From Rhodanobacteraceae bacterium UBA703 (GTDB taxonomy: Bacteria; Pseudomonadota; Gammaproteobacteria; Xanthomonadales; Rhodanobacteraceae): a stretch of DNA of 12,935 bases. The notes beneath the pieces are model-generated. The model saw only the letters and a program-made list of their open reading frames with translations. It made no database searches and was not told the DNA's origin. This document shows positions 5,665 to 12,780 of the stretch, piece after piece. Each line of letters opens with the position of its first letter. Positions within the stretch are counted from its first letter, which is position 1. The position numbers and the translations under genes are program-made. The stretch covers positions 1 to 12,935 of the forward strand of contig DBMH01000196.1 of NCBI GenBank assembly GCA_002297645.1, written 5' to 3'.

Positions 5665-7140
5665 GTGATCACCCAGCAACAATTCGACACGCTCGCCGCG
5701 CAAGGCTGCAACCGCATTCCCGTCGCGCGCGAGGTGCTGTCCGATCTCGACACGCCGCTGTCGGTCTACCTGAAGCTCGCCGACGGGCCGTATGCCTACC
5801 TGTTCGAGTCGGTCGAGGGCGGCGAGAACTGGGGGCGCCATTCGATCATCGGCCTGCCGTGCCGGCGCGTGTACTCGTTGCGTGGGCGCACGCTGAGCGT
5901 CGAGGAGCTCGGCGAGGTCGTCGAGACGCGCGAGGTCGACGATCCGCTCGCCGAGATCGAGAAGATCCGCGCGGGCTTCAAGGTCGCCGAGGTCGAGGGG
6001 CTGCCCGCGTTCACCGGCGGCTTGGTCGGGCACTTCGGTTTCGAGACGATCGGCTGGATCGAGCCGCGTCTCGACCGCAACGACAAGCCCGACCTGCTCG
6101 GCACGCCGGACGCGCTGCTGATGCTCAGCGAGGAAGTCGCCGTGTTCGACAACCTCAAGGGGCGCCTCTACCTCATCGTGCACGCCGATCCGTCGCAACC
6201 GCAGGCGTACGCGCGTGCGCGCCGCCGCCTCGACGAGCTGGTGTTCCGCCTGCGCCATTCCGGCTCCGGCTATCCCGACGTGCTCGATCCGAAGGCGTTG
6301 CAGGAGCAGGATTTCCGCTCCAGCTTCACGCGCGAGGAATTCGAGGCGATGGTGGAGAAGGCGAAGGACTACATCCGCGCCGGCGACATCTTCCAGGTCG
6401 TGCCTTCGCAACGCCTGTCGGTGTCGTTCCGCGCACGCCCGGTCGACGTCTACCGCGCCCTGCGCGCCTTGAACCCGTCGCCGTACATGTACTTCGTCGA
6501 TCTCGGCCGCACACAGATCGTCGGCTCGTCGCCGGAGATCCTCGTGCGCCTGAAGCAGGGCCGCGTCGTCGTGCGCCCGATCGCCGGCACGCGACCGCGC
6601 GGCAAGACGCACGAGGAAGACCTCGCGCTCGAACAGGAACTCCTCGCCGACACGAAGGAGCGCGCCGAGCACCTGATGCTGATCGACCTCGGCCGCAACG
6701 ACGTCGGCCGCGTGAGCAGGACCGGCACGGTCGAGCTGACCGAGAGCTTCGTCGTCGAGCGCTATTCGCACGTCATGCACATCGTCAGCCAGGTCGAGGG
6801 CGAACTGCGCGACGGGCTCAGCTACGTGGACGTGCTGAAGGCGACGTTCCCCGCCGGCACCGTCAGCGGCGCGCCCAAGATCCGCGCGATCGAGATCATC
6901 CAGGAACTCGAGCCGCACAAGCGCAACATCTATTCCGGCGCGATCGGCTACATCGGCTGGAACGGCGACGCCGACACCGCCATCGCGATCCGCACGGCCG
7001 TGATCCAGGACGGCTACCTGCACGTGCAGGCCGGCGCCGGCGTGGTCTACGACTCCGACCCCGCGAAGGAATGGGAGGAGACGATGAACAAGGGGCGCGC
7101 CCTGTTCCGTGCGGTGGCGCAGGCGGCGGGCGGGCTCTGA
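5665..7140 (+). CDS. trpE: Anthranilate synthase component I TrpE
   Basis: This cytoplasmic enzyme converts chorismate to anthranilate using ammonia delivered by the TrpG glutaminase; it is the first committed step of tryptophan synthesis. With GTG 5665 (MITQQQFDTLAAQG) the product is 491 residues, the usual TrpE length. The open frame continues upstream, but that part only translates the palindromic repeats, so it is not coding. The N-terminal domain carries LFESVEGGENWGRHSIIG (about 46-63), equivalent to the LLES feedback region that binds tryptophan. The chorismate-binding domain shows PIAGTRPRGKT (305-315), DLGRNDVGRV (341-350), YSHVMHI with H369, GTVSGAPK (398-405) and GAGVVYDSDP (457-466). 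The Trp-sensitivity motif and length favour TrpE over PabB. No clear ribosome site precedes GTG. No trpG, trpD or trpC lies next to it in the window; they must be elsewhere. Confidence 0.96.
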   Translation: MITQQQFDTLAAQGCNRIPVAREVLSDLDTPLSVYLKLADGPYAYLFESVEGGENWGRHSIIGLPCRRVYSLRGRTLSVEELGEVVETREVDDPLAEIEKIRAGFKVAEVEGLPAFTGGLVGHFGFETIGWIEPRLDRNDKPDLLGTPDALLMLSEEVAVFDNLKGRLYLIVHADPSQPQAYARARRRLDELVFRLRHSGSGYPDVLDPKALQEQDFRSSFTREEFEAMVEKAKDYIRAGDIFQVVPSQRLSVSFRARPVDVYRALRALNPSPYMYFVDLGRTQIVGSSPEILVRLKQGRVVVRPIAGTRPRGKTHEEDLALEQELLADTKERAEHLMLIDLGRNDVGRVSRTGTVELTESFVVERYSHVMHIVSQVEGELRDGLSYVDVLKATFPAGTVSGAPKIRAIEIIQELEPHKRNIYSGAIGYIGWNGDADTAIAIRTAVIQDGYLHVQAGAGVVYDSDPAKEWEETMNKGRALFRAVAQAAGGL

Positions 7141-7206
7141 TCCCGCGGGCCCGGGCGGGGCCGATTCTCGGCCTCGGTCCGGTCGCGTGGTCCGCCCCCG
7201 CGGCTC

Positions 7207-7234
7207 GGTGACTTCGGCGGAATCTTCTGTCACC
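7207..7234 (+). promoter_or_regulatory. Inverted repeat GGTGAC-N16-GTCACC upstream of the sigma factor gene
   Basis: GGTGAC (7207-7212) and GTCACC (7229-7234) are perfect inverted copies 16 bases apart, 32 bases before ATG 7267. A third GTCACC (7261-7266) touches the ATG. The stretch TCTTCTGTCACCTTT is less GC-rich than its surroundings and could be an operator or an ECF-type -35 element for autoregulation. I could not match a -10 element at proper spacing, so the role is inferred. The rest of 7141-7266 shows only GC-rich sequence. Confidence 0.3.
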
Positions 7235-7266
7235 TTTCCCGCGGATCGCGCCACTTGGGCGTCACC

Positions 7267-8886
7267 ATGTCGACGACCCTTCCCGCATTCGATCCGTCCG
7301 CCGACGCCGAGCTCGTCGCGCAAAGCCTGAACGGCAGTCGCGAGGCGTTCGCGCGCATCGTCGCGCGCTACCAGTCGCTGGTCTGCTCGATCGGCTACAG
7401 CGCGACCGGCAGCCTGAGCGGCAGCGAGGATCTCGCCCAGGAAACCTTCCTCAGCGCCTGGCGGCAGTTGCGTGACCTGCGCGAACCCGCGCGCTTGCGC
7501 GCGTGGCTCTGCGGCATCGCGCGCAATCTCGCCCACAACGCCTCCCGGCGCGCCGGTCGCGAGCCGGTCCACGTGGCCGAGCCGATCGAGGCGACCTTCG
7601 ACGCGCCGGCGGCCGGTCCGTCGCCGCACGAGCAGGCGATCAGCGACGAGGAGCAGGCGATCCTGTGGCGATCGATCGCGAACGTTCCGCCGGTCTATCG
7701 CGAACCGCTGGTGCTGTTCTATCGCGAGCAGCAGTCGATCGAAGCCGTCTGTGCGGCACTGGGCCTGAGCGAGGCGGCAGCCAAGCAACGTCTCTCGCGC
7801 GGGCGCCGGTTGCTGGAGGAGCAGATCGCGGGTTTCGTCGAAGGCGCGCTCGCGCGCAGCGCGCCGGGTGCCGCTTTCACGTTCGCCGTCATCGCCGCCT
7901 TGCCGGCCGCCAGCACCTCGGCGACGGCCGCGGCGATCGGCGCGACCGCCGCGAAAGGCAGTGTCCTGGCCAAGTGGGCCGGATTGGCGGCCGCGTTCAA
8001 CGCCTTGCTCGGTTTGTTGTTCGGCCTCGCCGGCAGTTATCTCGGCTATCGCCTCGGCTTCGAGGCCACGCGCACGCCGCGCGAGCGGGCCTTGCTCCGC
8101 CGGCAGATGCGCGGCATTGCATGGGGACTGGCGTTCTTCCTGCCCGCGCTTTTCGCGTTCAATGCCGCCGGGCCGTTCTGGGCCGGTCATCCGCGGCTCT
8201 TCCTCGCAGCGGCGATCGTGTTGCCGCTGGCGTTCGGTGGCTGGATCGTCCGTACGATCCTGGTCTCGACGCGGGCCATGGCAGCGCTACGCGAAGCCGA
8301 GCGCGTCGCGCATCCGGAACTGTTCGCCGGCAGCGAGGCGCTCGTGCGGCGTGACTTCAGCGAGTTTCGCAGCACGGCTTCGCTGTTCGGGCTGCCGCTG
8401 CTGCACGTGCAGTTCGGCGTGCCGCCGCGCGGTGCCGGGCCGGCGCGCGGCTGGATCGCGATCGGGCCCGCGCATGCCATCGGCATCCTGTACGCGATGG
8501 GGGCGACGAGCTGCGGCGGCATCAGCGTCGGCGCTGTCTCCGTAGGGCTCGTGTCGATCGGCTCGGTGAGCGTCGGACTCGTCTCGCTGGCGACCATCGC
8601 CGTCGGCTTCCTGGCATTCGGCGGCATCGCGATCGGCGACTTCGCCATGGGCGGCTTCGCCGCTGCGTGGAGCGCTGCGGCTGGCGGCCTGGCCGTCGCC
8701 CACGAGGTCGCCGGTGGTGGCTACGCGATCGCCCGGCATGCGAACGACGCGATCGCTTACGCATTGCTGCAGCGCTACGGTTTCGATGCCTTCCTGCGCG
8801 TCGCGCTCGGTGCGATCGCCCTGCTCATGGGCGTGCCTGCGGTCTGGTATCTGCGCGTCCTGCGAAGACGACGCCGACCGACCTGA
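7267..8886 (+). CDS. ECF-type sigma factor fused to a membrane region with glycine-rich pentapeptide repeats
   Basis: The product is 539 residues from ATG 7267; TTG 7255 is an alternative. Residues about 10-95 are sigma region 2 (REAFARIVARYQSLV, then DLAQETFLSAWRQL at 56-68 and AWLCGIARNLAHNASRR). Residues about 130-185 are region 4 (VPPVYREPLVLFYREQ, then a helix-turn-helix with ALGLSEAAAKQRLSRGRRLL). So it should recruit RNA polymerase to specific promoters. After residue 200 come about four hydrophobic segments (200-225, 233-262, 283-306, 311-335), then a soluble stretch, then nine tandem five-residue units [VIL]-[SA]-[hydrophobic]-G-x at 419-463 (ISVGA, VSVGL, VSIGS ... IAIGD, FAMGG). 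A final membrane helix (about 508-528) and the basic tail RVLRRRRRPT end it. Normal ECF factors have about 170-220 residues and are held by a separate anti-sigma; here the membrane part is covalent. No anti-sigma gene is adjacent. The function of the tail is unknown. Confidence 0.88.
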   Translation: MSTTLPAFDPSADAELVAQSLNGSREAFARIVARYQSLVCSIGYSATGSLSGSEDLAQETFLSAWRQLRDLREPARLRAWLCGIARNLAHNASRRAGREPVHVAEPIEATFDAPAAGPSPHEQAISDEEQAILWRSIANVPPVYREPLVLFYREQQSIEAVCAALGLSEAAAKQRLSRGRRLLEEQIAGFVEGALARSAPGAAFTFAVIAALPAASTSATAAAIGATAAKGSVLAKWAGLAAAFNALLGLLFGLAGSYLGYRLGFEATRTPRERALLRRQMRGIAWGLAFFLPALFAFNAAGPFWAGHPRLFLAAAIVLPLAFGGWIVRTILVSTRAMAALREAERVAHPELFAGSEALVRRDFSEFRSTASLFGLPLLHVQFGVPPRGAGPARGWIAIGPAHAIGILYAMGATSCGGISVGAVSVGLVSIGSVSVGLVSLATIAVGFLAFGGIAIGDFAMGGFAAAWSAAAGGLAVAHEVAGGGYAIARHANDAIAYALLQRYGFDAFLRVALGAIALLMGVPAVWYLRVLRRRRRPT

Positions 8887-8929
8887 GCCGGCGGCTTCTC
8901 GTCGTCCGCTTCCGACCCTCTCCGATCCC

Positions 8930-8971
8930 TGCGGCCGTGAGCGCCGCAACCTCGTTCCGCAAGCTTGCGGC
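8930..8971 (+). promoter_or_regulatory. Overlapping, mutually exclusive hairpins before the acyltransferase gene
   Basis: TGCGGC (8930-8935) pairs with GCCGCA (8943-8948). GCCGCAA (8943-8949) can instead pair with TTGCGGC (8965-8971). That second arm also belongs to the perfect 14-base palindrome CCGCAAGCTTGCGG (8957-8970). The folds compete for the same bases, as in attenuators, but no T-run follows. It could equally be an operator or a transcript-end structure for the sigma gene. Nothing else is seen between 8887 and 9036. Confidence 0.3.
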
Positions 8972-9036
8972 CTTCGCCGTGCGCTCTCGTGCTGCGCGCG
9001 CCACGAACCTCCACGCGATTCCTCGACCCCGACCCC

Positions 9037-10236
9037 ATGAATGCCATCGACCTCCGCTCTCCCGGCCAGGAACGCAACACGGCGCTCGACCTCCTGCGCG
9101 CGGCGATCACCGTGCTCGTGGTCGCGCATCACGCCGTGCTCGCCTACCACCCTTACGCGCCGCCGCTCGGGACGTTCGGCGGCGGCGACCGGTCATGGGG
9201 CGCGTTTCCCGTCGTCGATGCGCATCGCTGGGCCGGCATCGACGTGTTCGTCGGTTTCAACGACACGTTCTTCATGTCGCTGATGTTCTTCCTGTCGGGG
9301 CTGTTCGTATGGCACGGCCTGCAGCGCAAGGGGGCTGCCGGATTCCTGCGCGACCGTGCCTTGCGCCTCGGCCTGCCTTTCCTCGTCTCGGCAGTGGTTC
9401 TCGCACCGCTGGCCTACATTCCGGCGTGGCTGCAGCGCGGCGGCACGGGTGGGCCCGGCGGATTCCTGCAGGCGTGGTCGTCGCTGGGCATGTGGCCGGC
9501 GGGCCCGGCGTGGTTCCTGTGGGTACTGCTCGTGCTCGACGTGGTGGCCGCGCTCGCTTGGCAGATCATGCCGGACCGGGCGGAGGCCCTCGGCCGGAGC
9601 ATCGCGGGTCGCACGCCAGCCGTGCTCTTCGCATGGCTCGCCGTCATCGGCGTGATCGCCTTCGTTCCGCTGGCGCGGATCGTCGACCCGTCGAGTTGGT
9701 CGACCTACGGGCCGTTCTCCGTGCAGACGAGCCGGATCCTCCTGTACGCCGCTTTCTTCGCGGTCGGCGTCGCCGTCGGCGCCTGGGGCATCGAGCGCAG
9801 TGTGCTCGCCGCGCAGGGGGCGCTGGGGCGCCGCTGGGTGCGCTGGTCGAACGGGGCGGCGGCCGCGTACGTCCTCCTCGTCGCACTCTTCATCACGTTG
9901 CTGGTGACCAACGCGAAGCAGCAGCCGGTTCCCGGGCTGGAGACCGCGACGCTGGCCGCCTTCGCCGTCTCCTGCGCGGCCACGTCGCTCGCGTTCCTTG
10001 CATTGTTCCTGCGTTTCGCGCGGCACCGCGGCGCGATTTCCGCCAGCCTCGTCCGCAACGCCTACGGCATCTACCTCGTCCACTATGCCGGCGTCACCTG
10101 GCTGCAGTTCGCGCTGCTCGACATCGACTGGCCGGGCGCGGCCAAGGGCATGACGGTCTTCTTCGGCGCACTGGCCCTGAGCTGGGCGACGGTTTCCGCG
10201 GTGCGCCGCGTGCCGGTCGTCGCCCGCGTGCTCTGA
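9037..10236 (+). CDS. Acyltransferase-3 family integral membrane protein
   Basis: The product is 399 residues with about ten hydrophobic helices spread over the whole length, the size and topology of the acyltransferase-3 fold (OafA/OpgC/NodX relatives). These transfer acyl groups, often acetyl or succinyl, to sugars of surface polysaccharides or glucans at the cytoplasmic membrane. The N-terminus has the family signature RNTALDLLRAAITVLVVAHH with R21 and the His pair H31-H32 at the end of the first helix. The late segment ASLVRNAYGIYLVHY is also characteristic of the family. The acceptor cannot be read from sequence. The start is ATG 9037 (MNAIDLRSPGQE); the in-frame TTG at 8965 would overlap the palindromic structures and is less likely. 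No ribosome site is obvious. It is a single gene between the sigma fusion and the MocR regulator, and no glycan gene is next to it. Confidence 0.88.
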   Translation: MNAIDLRSPGQERNTALDLLRAAITVLVVAHHAVLAYHPYAPPLGTFGGGDRSWGAFPVVDAHRWAGIDVFVGFNDTFFMSLMFFLSGLFVWHGLQRKGAAGFLRDRALRLGLPFLVSAVVLAPLAYIPAWLQRGGTGGPGGFLQAWSSLGMWPAGPAWFLWVLLVLDVVAALAWQIMPDRAEALGRSIAGRTPAVLFAWLAVIGVIAFVPLARIVDPSSWSTYGPFSVQTSRILLYAAFFAVGVAVGAWGIERSVLAAQGALGRRWVRWSNGAAAAYVLLVALFITLLVTNAKQQPVPGLETATLAAFAVSCAATSLAFLALFLRFARHRGAISASLVRNAYGIYLVHYAGVTWLQFALLDIDWPGAAKGMTVFFGALALSWATVSAVRRVPVVARVL

Positions 10237-10238
10237 TT

Positions 10239-10262
10239 CCGCCGCGCACACCCGTGCGGCGG
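10239..10262 (+). terminator. GC hairpin just after the acyltransferase stop, no U-tract
   Basis: CCGCCGCGCAC (10239-10249) pairs with GTGCGGCGG (10254-10262) around loop ACCC: nine pairs with a two-base bulge, starting three bases after the stop. Its place suits a transcript end, but no T-run follows, so it is not a canonical intrinsic terminator. Confidence 0.4.
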
Positions 10263-10287
10263 CGGTCCGCTTGATCGCGGCGGTCCG
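10259..10287 (+). promoter_or_regulatory. Direct repeat GCGGCGGTCCG x2 upstream of the MocR-type gene
   Basis: Two identical 11-base copies lie at 10259-10269 and 10277-10287, 18 bases start to start, ending 26 bases before ATG 10314. MocR/GntR regulators such as GabR and PdxR are known to bind direct repeats, so this is a candidate operator for autoregulation. The first copy overlaps the right arm of the hairpin after the acyltransferase. The sequence is low-complexity G/C, so chance is possible. Confidence 0.35.
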
Positions 10288-10313
10288 TCTGCGCCACGCT
10301 TCCGTCCTTGCCT

Positions 10314-11744
10314 ATGTTGAACCGTCCATCCAAGCGTTACGAGGCCCTCGCCGAGGAGATCGAGGCGTCGATCCGCGCGGGTACCCTGCAGCCGGGCGAC
10401 CGCCTGCCCTCCGTGCGGCAGACGGCGGCGAGCCGCGGAGTGCATCCATCGACGGTGTTCCAGGCCTACTACCGGCTCGAGGCGCGCGGACTGGTGCGGG
10501 CGCATGCGCGGTCCGGCTACTACGTCGCCGCCGCGACGCCGCCGGCCGAGCTGGATCGCGCATCGGAGCCGGACGGCGATTCGATCGAGGTCGACGTCGG
10601 CGAGCGCGTGTTCGCGATCCTCAAGGCGACGATGCGCCGCGACGTGGTGCCGCTCGGCTCGGCGTTCCCCAGCCCGCTGCTGTTTCCGCTGGCACGCCTC
10701 GCGCGCACGATGGCGGCGACGGTGCAGAAGCTCGACCCACGCGCGAGCGTGGACCACCTGCAGCAAGGCAATGCCGACCTGCGGCGGCAGATCGCGTTGC
10801 GCTATCTCGCCGACGGCATGCACGTCGACGCCGACGACCTCGTCGTCACGAACGGCGCGATGGAAGCCTTGCACCTGTCGCTGGCCGCGGTGACGCGTCC
10901 GGGCGACGCGGTCGTGGTCGAGTCGCCGACGTTCTACGCCGCGCTGCAGGCGCTGGAACAGCGCGGCCTGCGCGCGATCGAGGTGGCGACGCACCCGCGC
11001 GAAGGCATCGAACTCGGCGCGCTGGCCGAGGCGCTCGAACGCCAGCGTCCTGCCGCGTGCTGGCTGATGACGAATTTCCAGAATCCGCTCGGCGGCCTGA
11101 TGCCGGAGGCCAAGAAGCGCGAGCTCGTCGCGCTGCTCGCGCGCCACGACACGCCGCTGATCGAGGACGACGTCTATGCCGAACTCCATTTCGATCCGCG
11201 CCGGCCCCTGCCGGCGAAGGCGTACGACGAACACGGCCTCGTGCTGCACTGCTCCTCGTTCTCCAAGTGCCTCGCCCCCGGCTACCGCATCGGCTGGGTC
11301 GCGCCGGGGCGTTGGCGACAGGCCGTCGCGCGCCTGAAGCTGTCGACTACGCTGACGGCGTCGACGCCGGCCGAAACGGCGCTCGCCGCCTATCTCGAAC
11401 ACGGCGGCTACGACCGTCACCTGCGCAAGCTGCGGCAGCAGCTCGCGAGCCAGCAGCAGGCGATGCTCGCGGCGATCGCGCGCCACTTCCCGGCCGCGAC
11501 GCGTGCGACGCGACCGGACGGCGGCTACTTCCTGTGGCTGGAACTGCCGCCCGGCATCGACGCGATGGACCTGCACCGGCGCGCGCTGGCGCTGTCGATC
11601 AGCGTCGCTCCCGGACCGATTTTTTCCTCGCGCGCCGAGTTCTCGCACCACCTGCGCCTGAACTACGGCCACCCCTGGGACGCGCGCTTCGAGGAGGCGA
11701 TGGCGGCGCTGGGAAGGCTGGCTGCGACAATTCGCGCAGCCTGA
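10314..11744 (+). CDS. MocR-family (GntR-aminotransferase) transcriptional regulator
   Basis: The product is 476 residues. Residues about 5-75 are a GntR winged helix (YEALAEEIEASIRAG, GDRLPSVRQTAASRGVHPST, then YYRLEARGLVRAHARSGYYV). Residues about 110-470 are a fold-type I aminotransferase domain: QGNADLRRQIALRYL, NPLGG after N254, EDDVYAEL (D285/D286), SSFSKCLAPGYRIGW with PLP-binding K318 and R325, and GGYFLWLELP. All PLP-anchoring residues are present, so cofactor binding is expected. Family members sense amino-acid- or vitamin B6-like ligands through PLP chemistry and regulate transcription; overall it looks closest to YdcR-like MocR proteins. ATG 10314 is preferred over TTG 10308, and no ribosome site is obvious. 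A direct repeat 26-55 bases upstream may be its operator. No divergent target gene is adjacent, unlike many MocR loci; the co-oriented acyltransferase or downstream genes could be targets, but this is guesswork. Confidence 0.93.
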   Translation: MLNRPSKRYEALAEEIEASIRAGTLQPGDRLPSVRQTAASRGVHPSTVFQAYYRLEARGLVRAHARSGYYVAAATPPAELDRASEPDGDSIEVDVGERVFAILKATMRRDVVPLGSAFPSPLLFPLARLARTMAATVQKLDPRASVDHLQQGNADLRRQIALRYLADGMHVDADDLVVTNGAMEALHLSLAAVTRPGDAVVVESPTFYAALQALEQRGLRAIEVATHPREGIELGALAEALERQRPAACWLMTNFQNPLGGLMPEAKKRELVALLARHDTPLIEDDVYAELHFDPRRPLPAKAYDEHGLVLHCSSFSKCLAPGYRIGWVAPGRWRQAVARLKLSTTLTASTPAETALAAYLEHGGYDRHLRKLRQQLASQQQAMLAAIARHFPAATRATRPDGGYFLWLELPPGIDAMDLHRRALALSISVAPGPIFSSRAEFSHHLRLNYGHPWDARFEEAMAALGRLAATIRAA

Positions 11745-11830
11745 TCCGGTCGTTCCGGACGCAACTGATCGGGTCATCGCGGTGCCGTGCCGCTATCGTT
11801 CGCTGCAATGGAAAAGACGGGCGAACCACG

Positions 11831-12040
11831 ATGGCCGGCAAGATCCTGATCCTCGCCGCGCTGGCGGCAATCCTCTACAACCTCGGTGCGGGGCTGTACT
11901 ACATGATGGTGGACGACGGTTCCACCGGGCGCACGGTGAAGGCGCTGACCTGGCGCATCGGCCTGTCGGTCGGGTTGATCCTCGCCGTGATGTTCTTCAT
12001 GTGGATGGGCTGGATCCAGCCGCACGGTGTCGGACAATAG
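11831..12040 (+). CDS. Twin-transmembrane small protein, DUF2909 family
   Basis: This is a 69-residue inner-membrane protein with two helices (about 3-25, KILILAALAAILYNLG...; about 40-62, IGLSVGLILAVMFFMWMGW). They are joined by a short polar loop with DDGSTGRTVKALTWR, and the protein ends in WIQPHGVGQ. The loop followed by RTVKALTWRIGLS and the PHG ending fit the DUF2909 'twin transmembrane' family. From established gene-order knowledge, that family is usually found inside cytochrome c oxidase (cox/ctaG/SURF1) clusters. Its biochemical role is unknown. Here the upstream neighbour is the MocR regulator and the downstream gene a cytochrome c, so the link with respiration is kept on one side only. 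ATG 11831 is preferred; ATG 11808 is in another frame. A weak -10-like TATCGT (11794-11799) lies upstream. The gap to the cytochrome gene is 29 bases, so co-transcription is plausible. Confidence 0.82.
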   Translation: MAGKILILAALAAILYNLGAGLYYMMVDDGSTGRTVKALTWRIGLSVGLILAVMFFMWMGWIQPHGVGQ

Positions 12041-12069
12041 ACACCACGACCGTATCGACGGAAACCCCG

Positions 12070-12780
12070 ATGCAACGACCGTTCGCGCTCGCCCTGCTCC
12101 TGTCCTTGCCGGCCCTGTCCGCGCCCGCGGCCTTCGCCGACGACGGCGTGGCCGAGCGGCTGGCTGCCTGCGCCGCTTGCCACGGCAAGCAGGGTGAAGG
12201 CATTCGCGGCGCCGAGTACTACCCGCATCTCGCCGGCAAGCCGGCCGGCTACCTGTTCGAGCAGCTCAAGGGGTTCCGCGACGGTCGTCGCGTGAACGCG
12301 CAGATGAGCTGGCTGGTGCAGTTCGCCGACGACGCCTGGCTGCGCGAGATCGCCGACTACTACGCAGCGATGCCGCCGCGCTCGCACGCCGCCGACACCG
12401 GCGCGGAGCAGCTGACGCCGGAGCGCCGCGAGCGCGCCGAGCGTCTCGTGCGGGAAGGCGATCCCGCGCGCAACGTGCCCGCGTGCAGCGCCTGCCACGG
12501 CGCCGACCTCGCCGGTCTCGAGCCCGGCATTCCCGCCACCGTCGGCCTGCCCGCCGACTACATCGTGGCGCAGTTCGGCCACTGGCGGAACGGCACGCGC
12601 CGTGCGCTGGAACCGGACTGCATGCACGAGGTCGCCAAGGCGATCGCACCCGAGGACATCCGCGCGATCGCGACGTGGCTGTCGCAGCAGTCGAATCCGG
12701 AAGGCACGCATCCGGCGCCCGCCGGCCGCTTCGAGCCGCCGTCGTCCTGTGGTGCGATCACGGCGGAGGGCGTGCGATGA
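12070..12780 (+). CDS. Periplasmic diheme cytochrome c (c4-like)
   Basis: The product is 236 residues with a Sec signal peptide (MQRPFALALLLSLPALSAPAAFA, predicted cut near A23). Two heme-attachment motifs lie in two similar halves: CAACH (34-38) and CSACH (139-143). Candidate axial Met ligands are M79 (QMSWL) in the first half and M185 (CMHEV) in the second. Each half also has the cytochrome c4-type run after the heme site (GEGIRGAEYYPHLAGKPAGY; GLEPGIPATVGLPADYI). This makes it a soluble or membrane-associated periplasmic electron carrier, feeding a terminal oxidase or accepting from a dehydrogenase. Cys184 next to M185, together with a Cys near the C-terminus (SSCGAI), could form a disulfide. 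ATG 12070 has no strong ribosome site (GAAACCCCG). Its stop overlaps the next start (ATGA), so the two are translationally coupled. Confidence 0.92.
   Translation: MQRPFALALLLSLPALSAPAAFADDGVAERLAACAACHGKQGEGIRGAEYYPHLAGKPAGYLFEQLKGFRDGRRVNAQMSWLVQFADDAWLREIADYYAAMPPRSHAADTGAEQLTPERRERAERLVREGDPARNVPACSACHGADLAGLEPGIPATVGLPADYIVAQFGHWRNGTRRALEPDCMHEVAKAIAPEDIRAIATWLSQQSNPEGTHPAPAGRFEPPSSCGAITAEGVR

Noticed and set aside
5617..8190. An 857-codon open frame on the - strand
   Set aside because: It is antisense to trpE and the sigma fusion, both with clear motifs. Its product is low-complexity Arg/Ala/Asp, as expected from mirrored GC-biased codons.
10239..10262. Canonical Rho-independent terminator
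   Set aside because: The stem is good but no T-run follows; kept only as a terminator-like hairpin.
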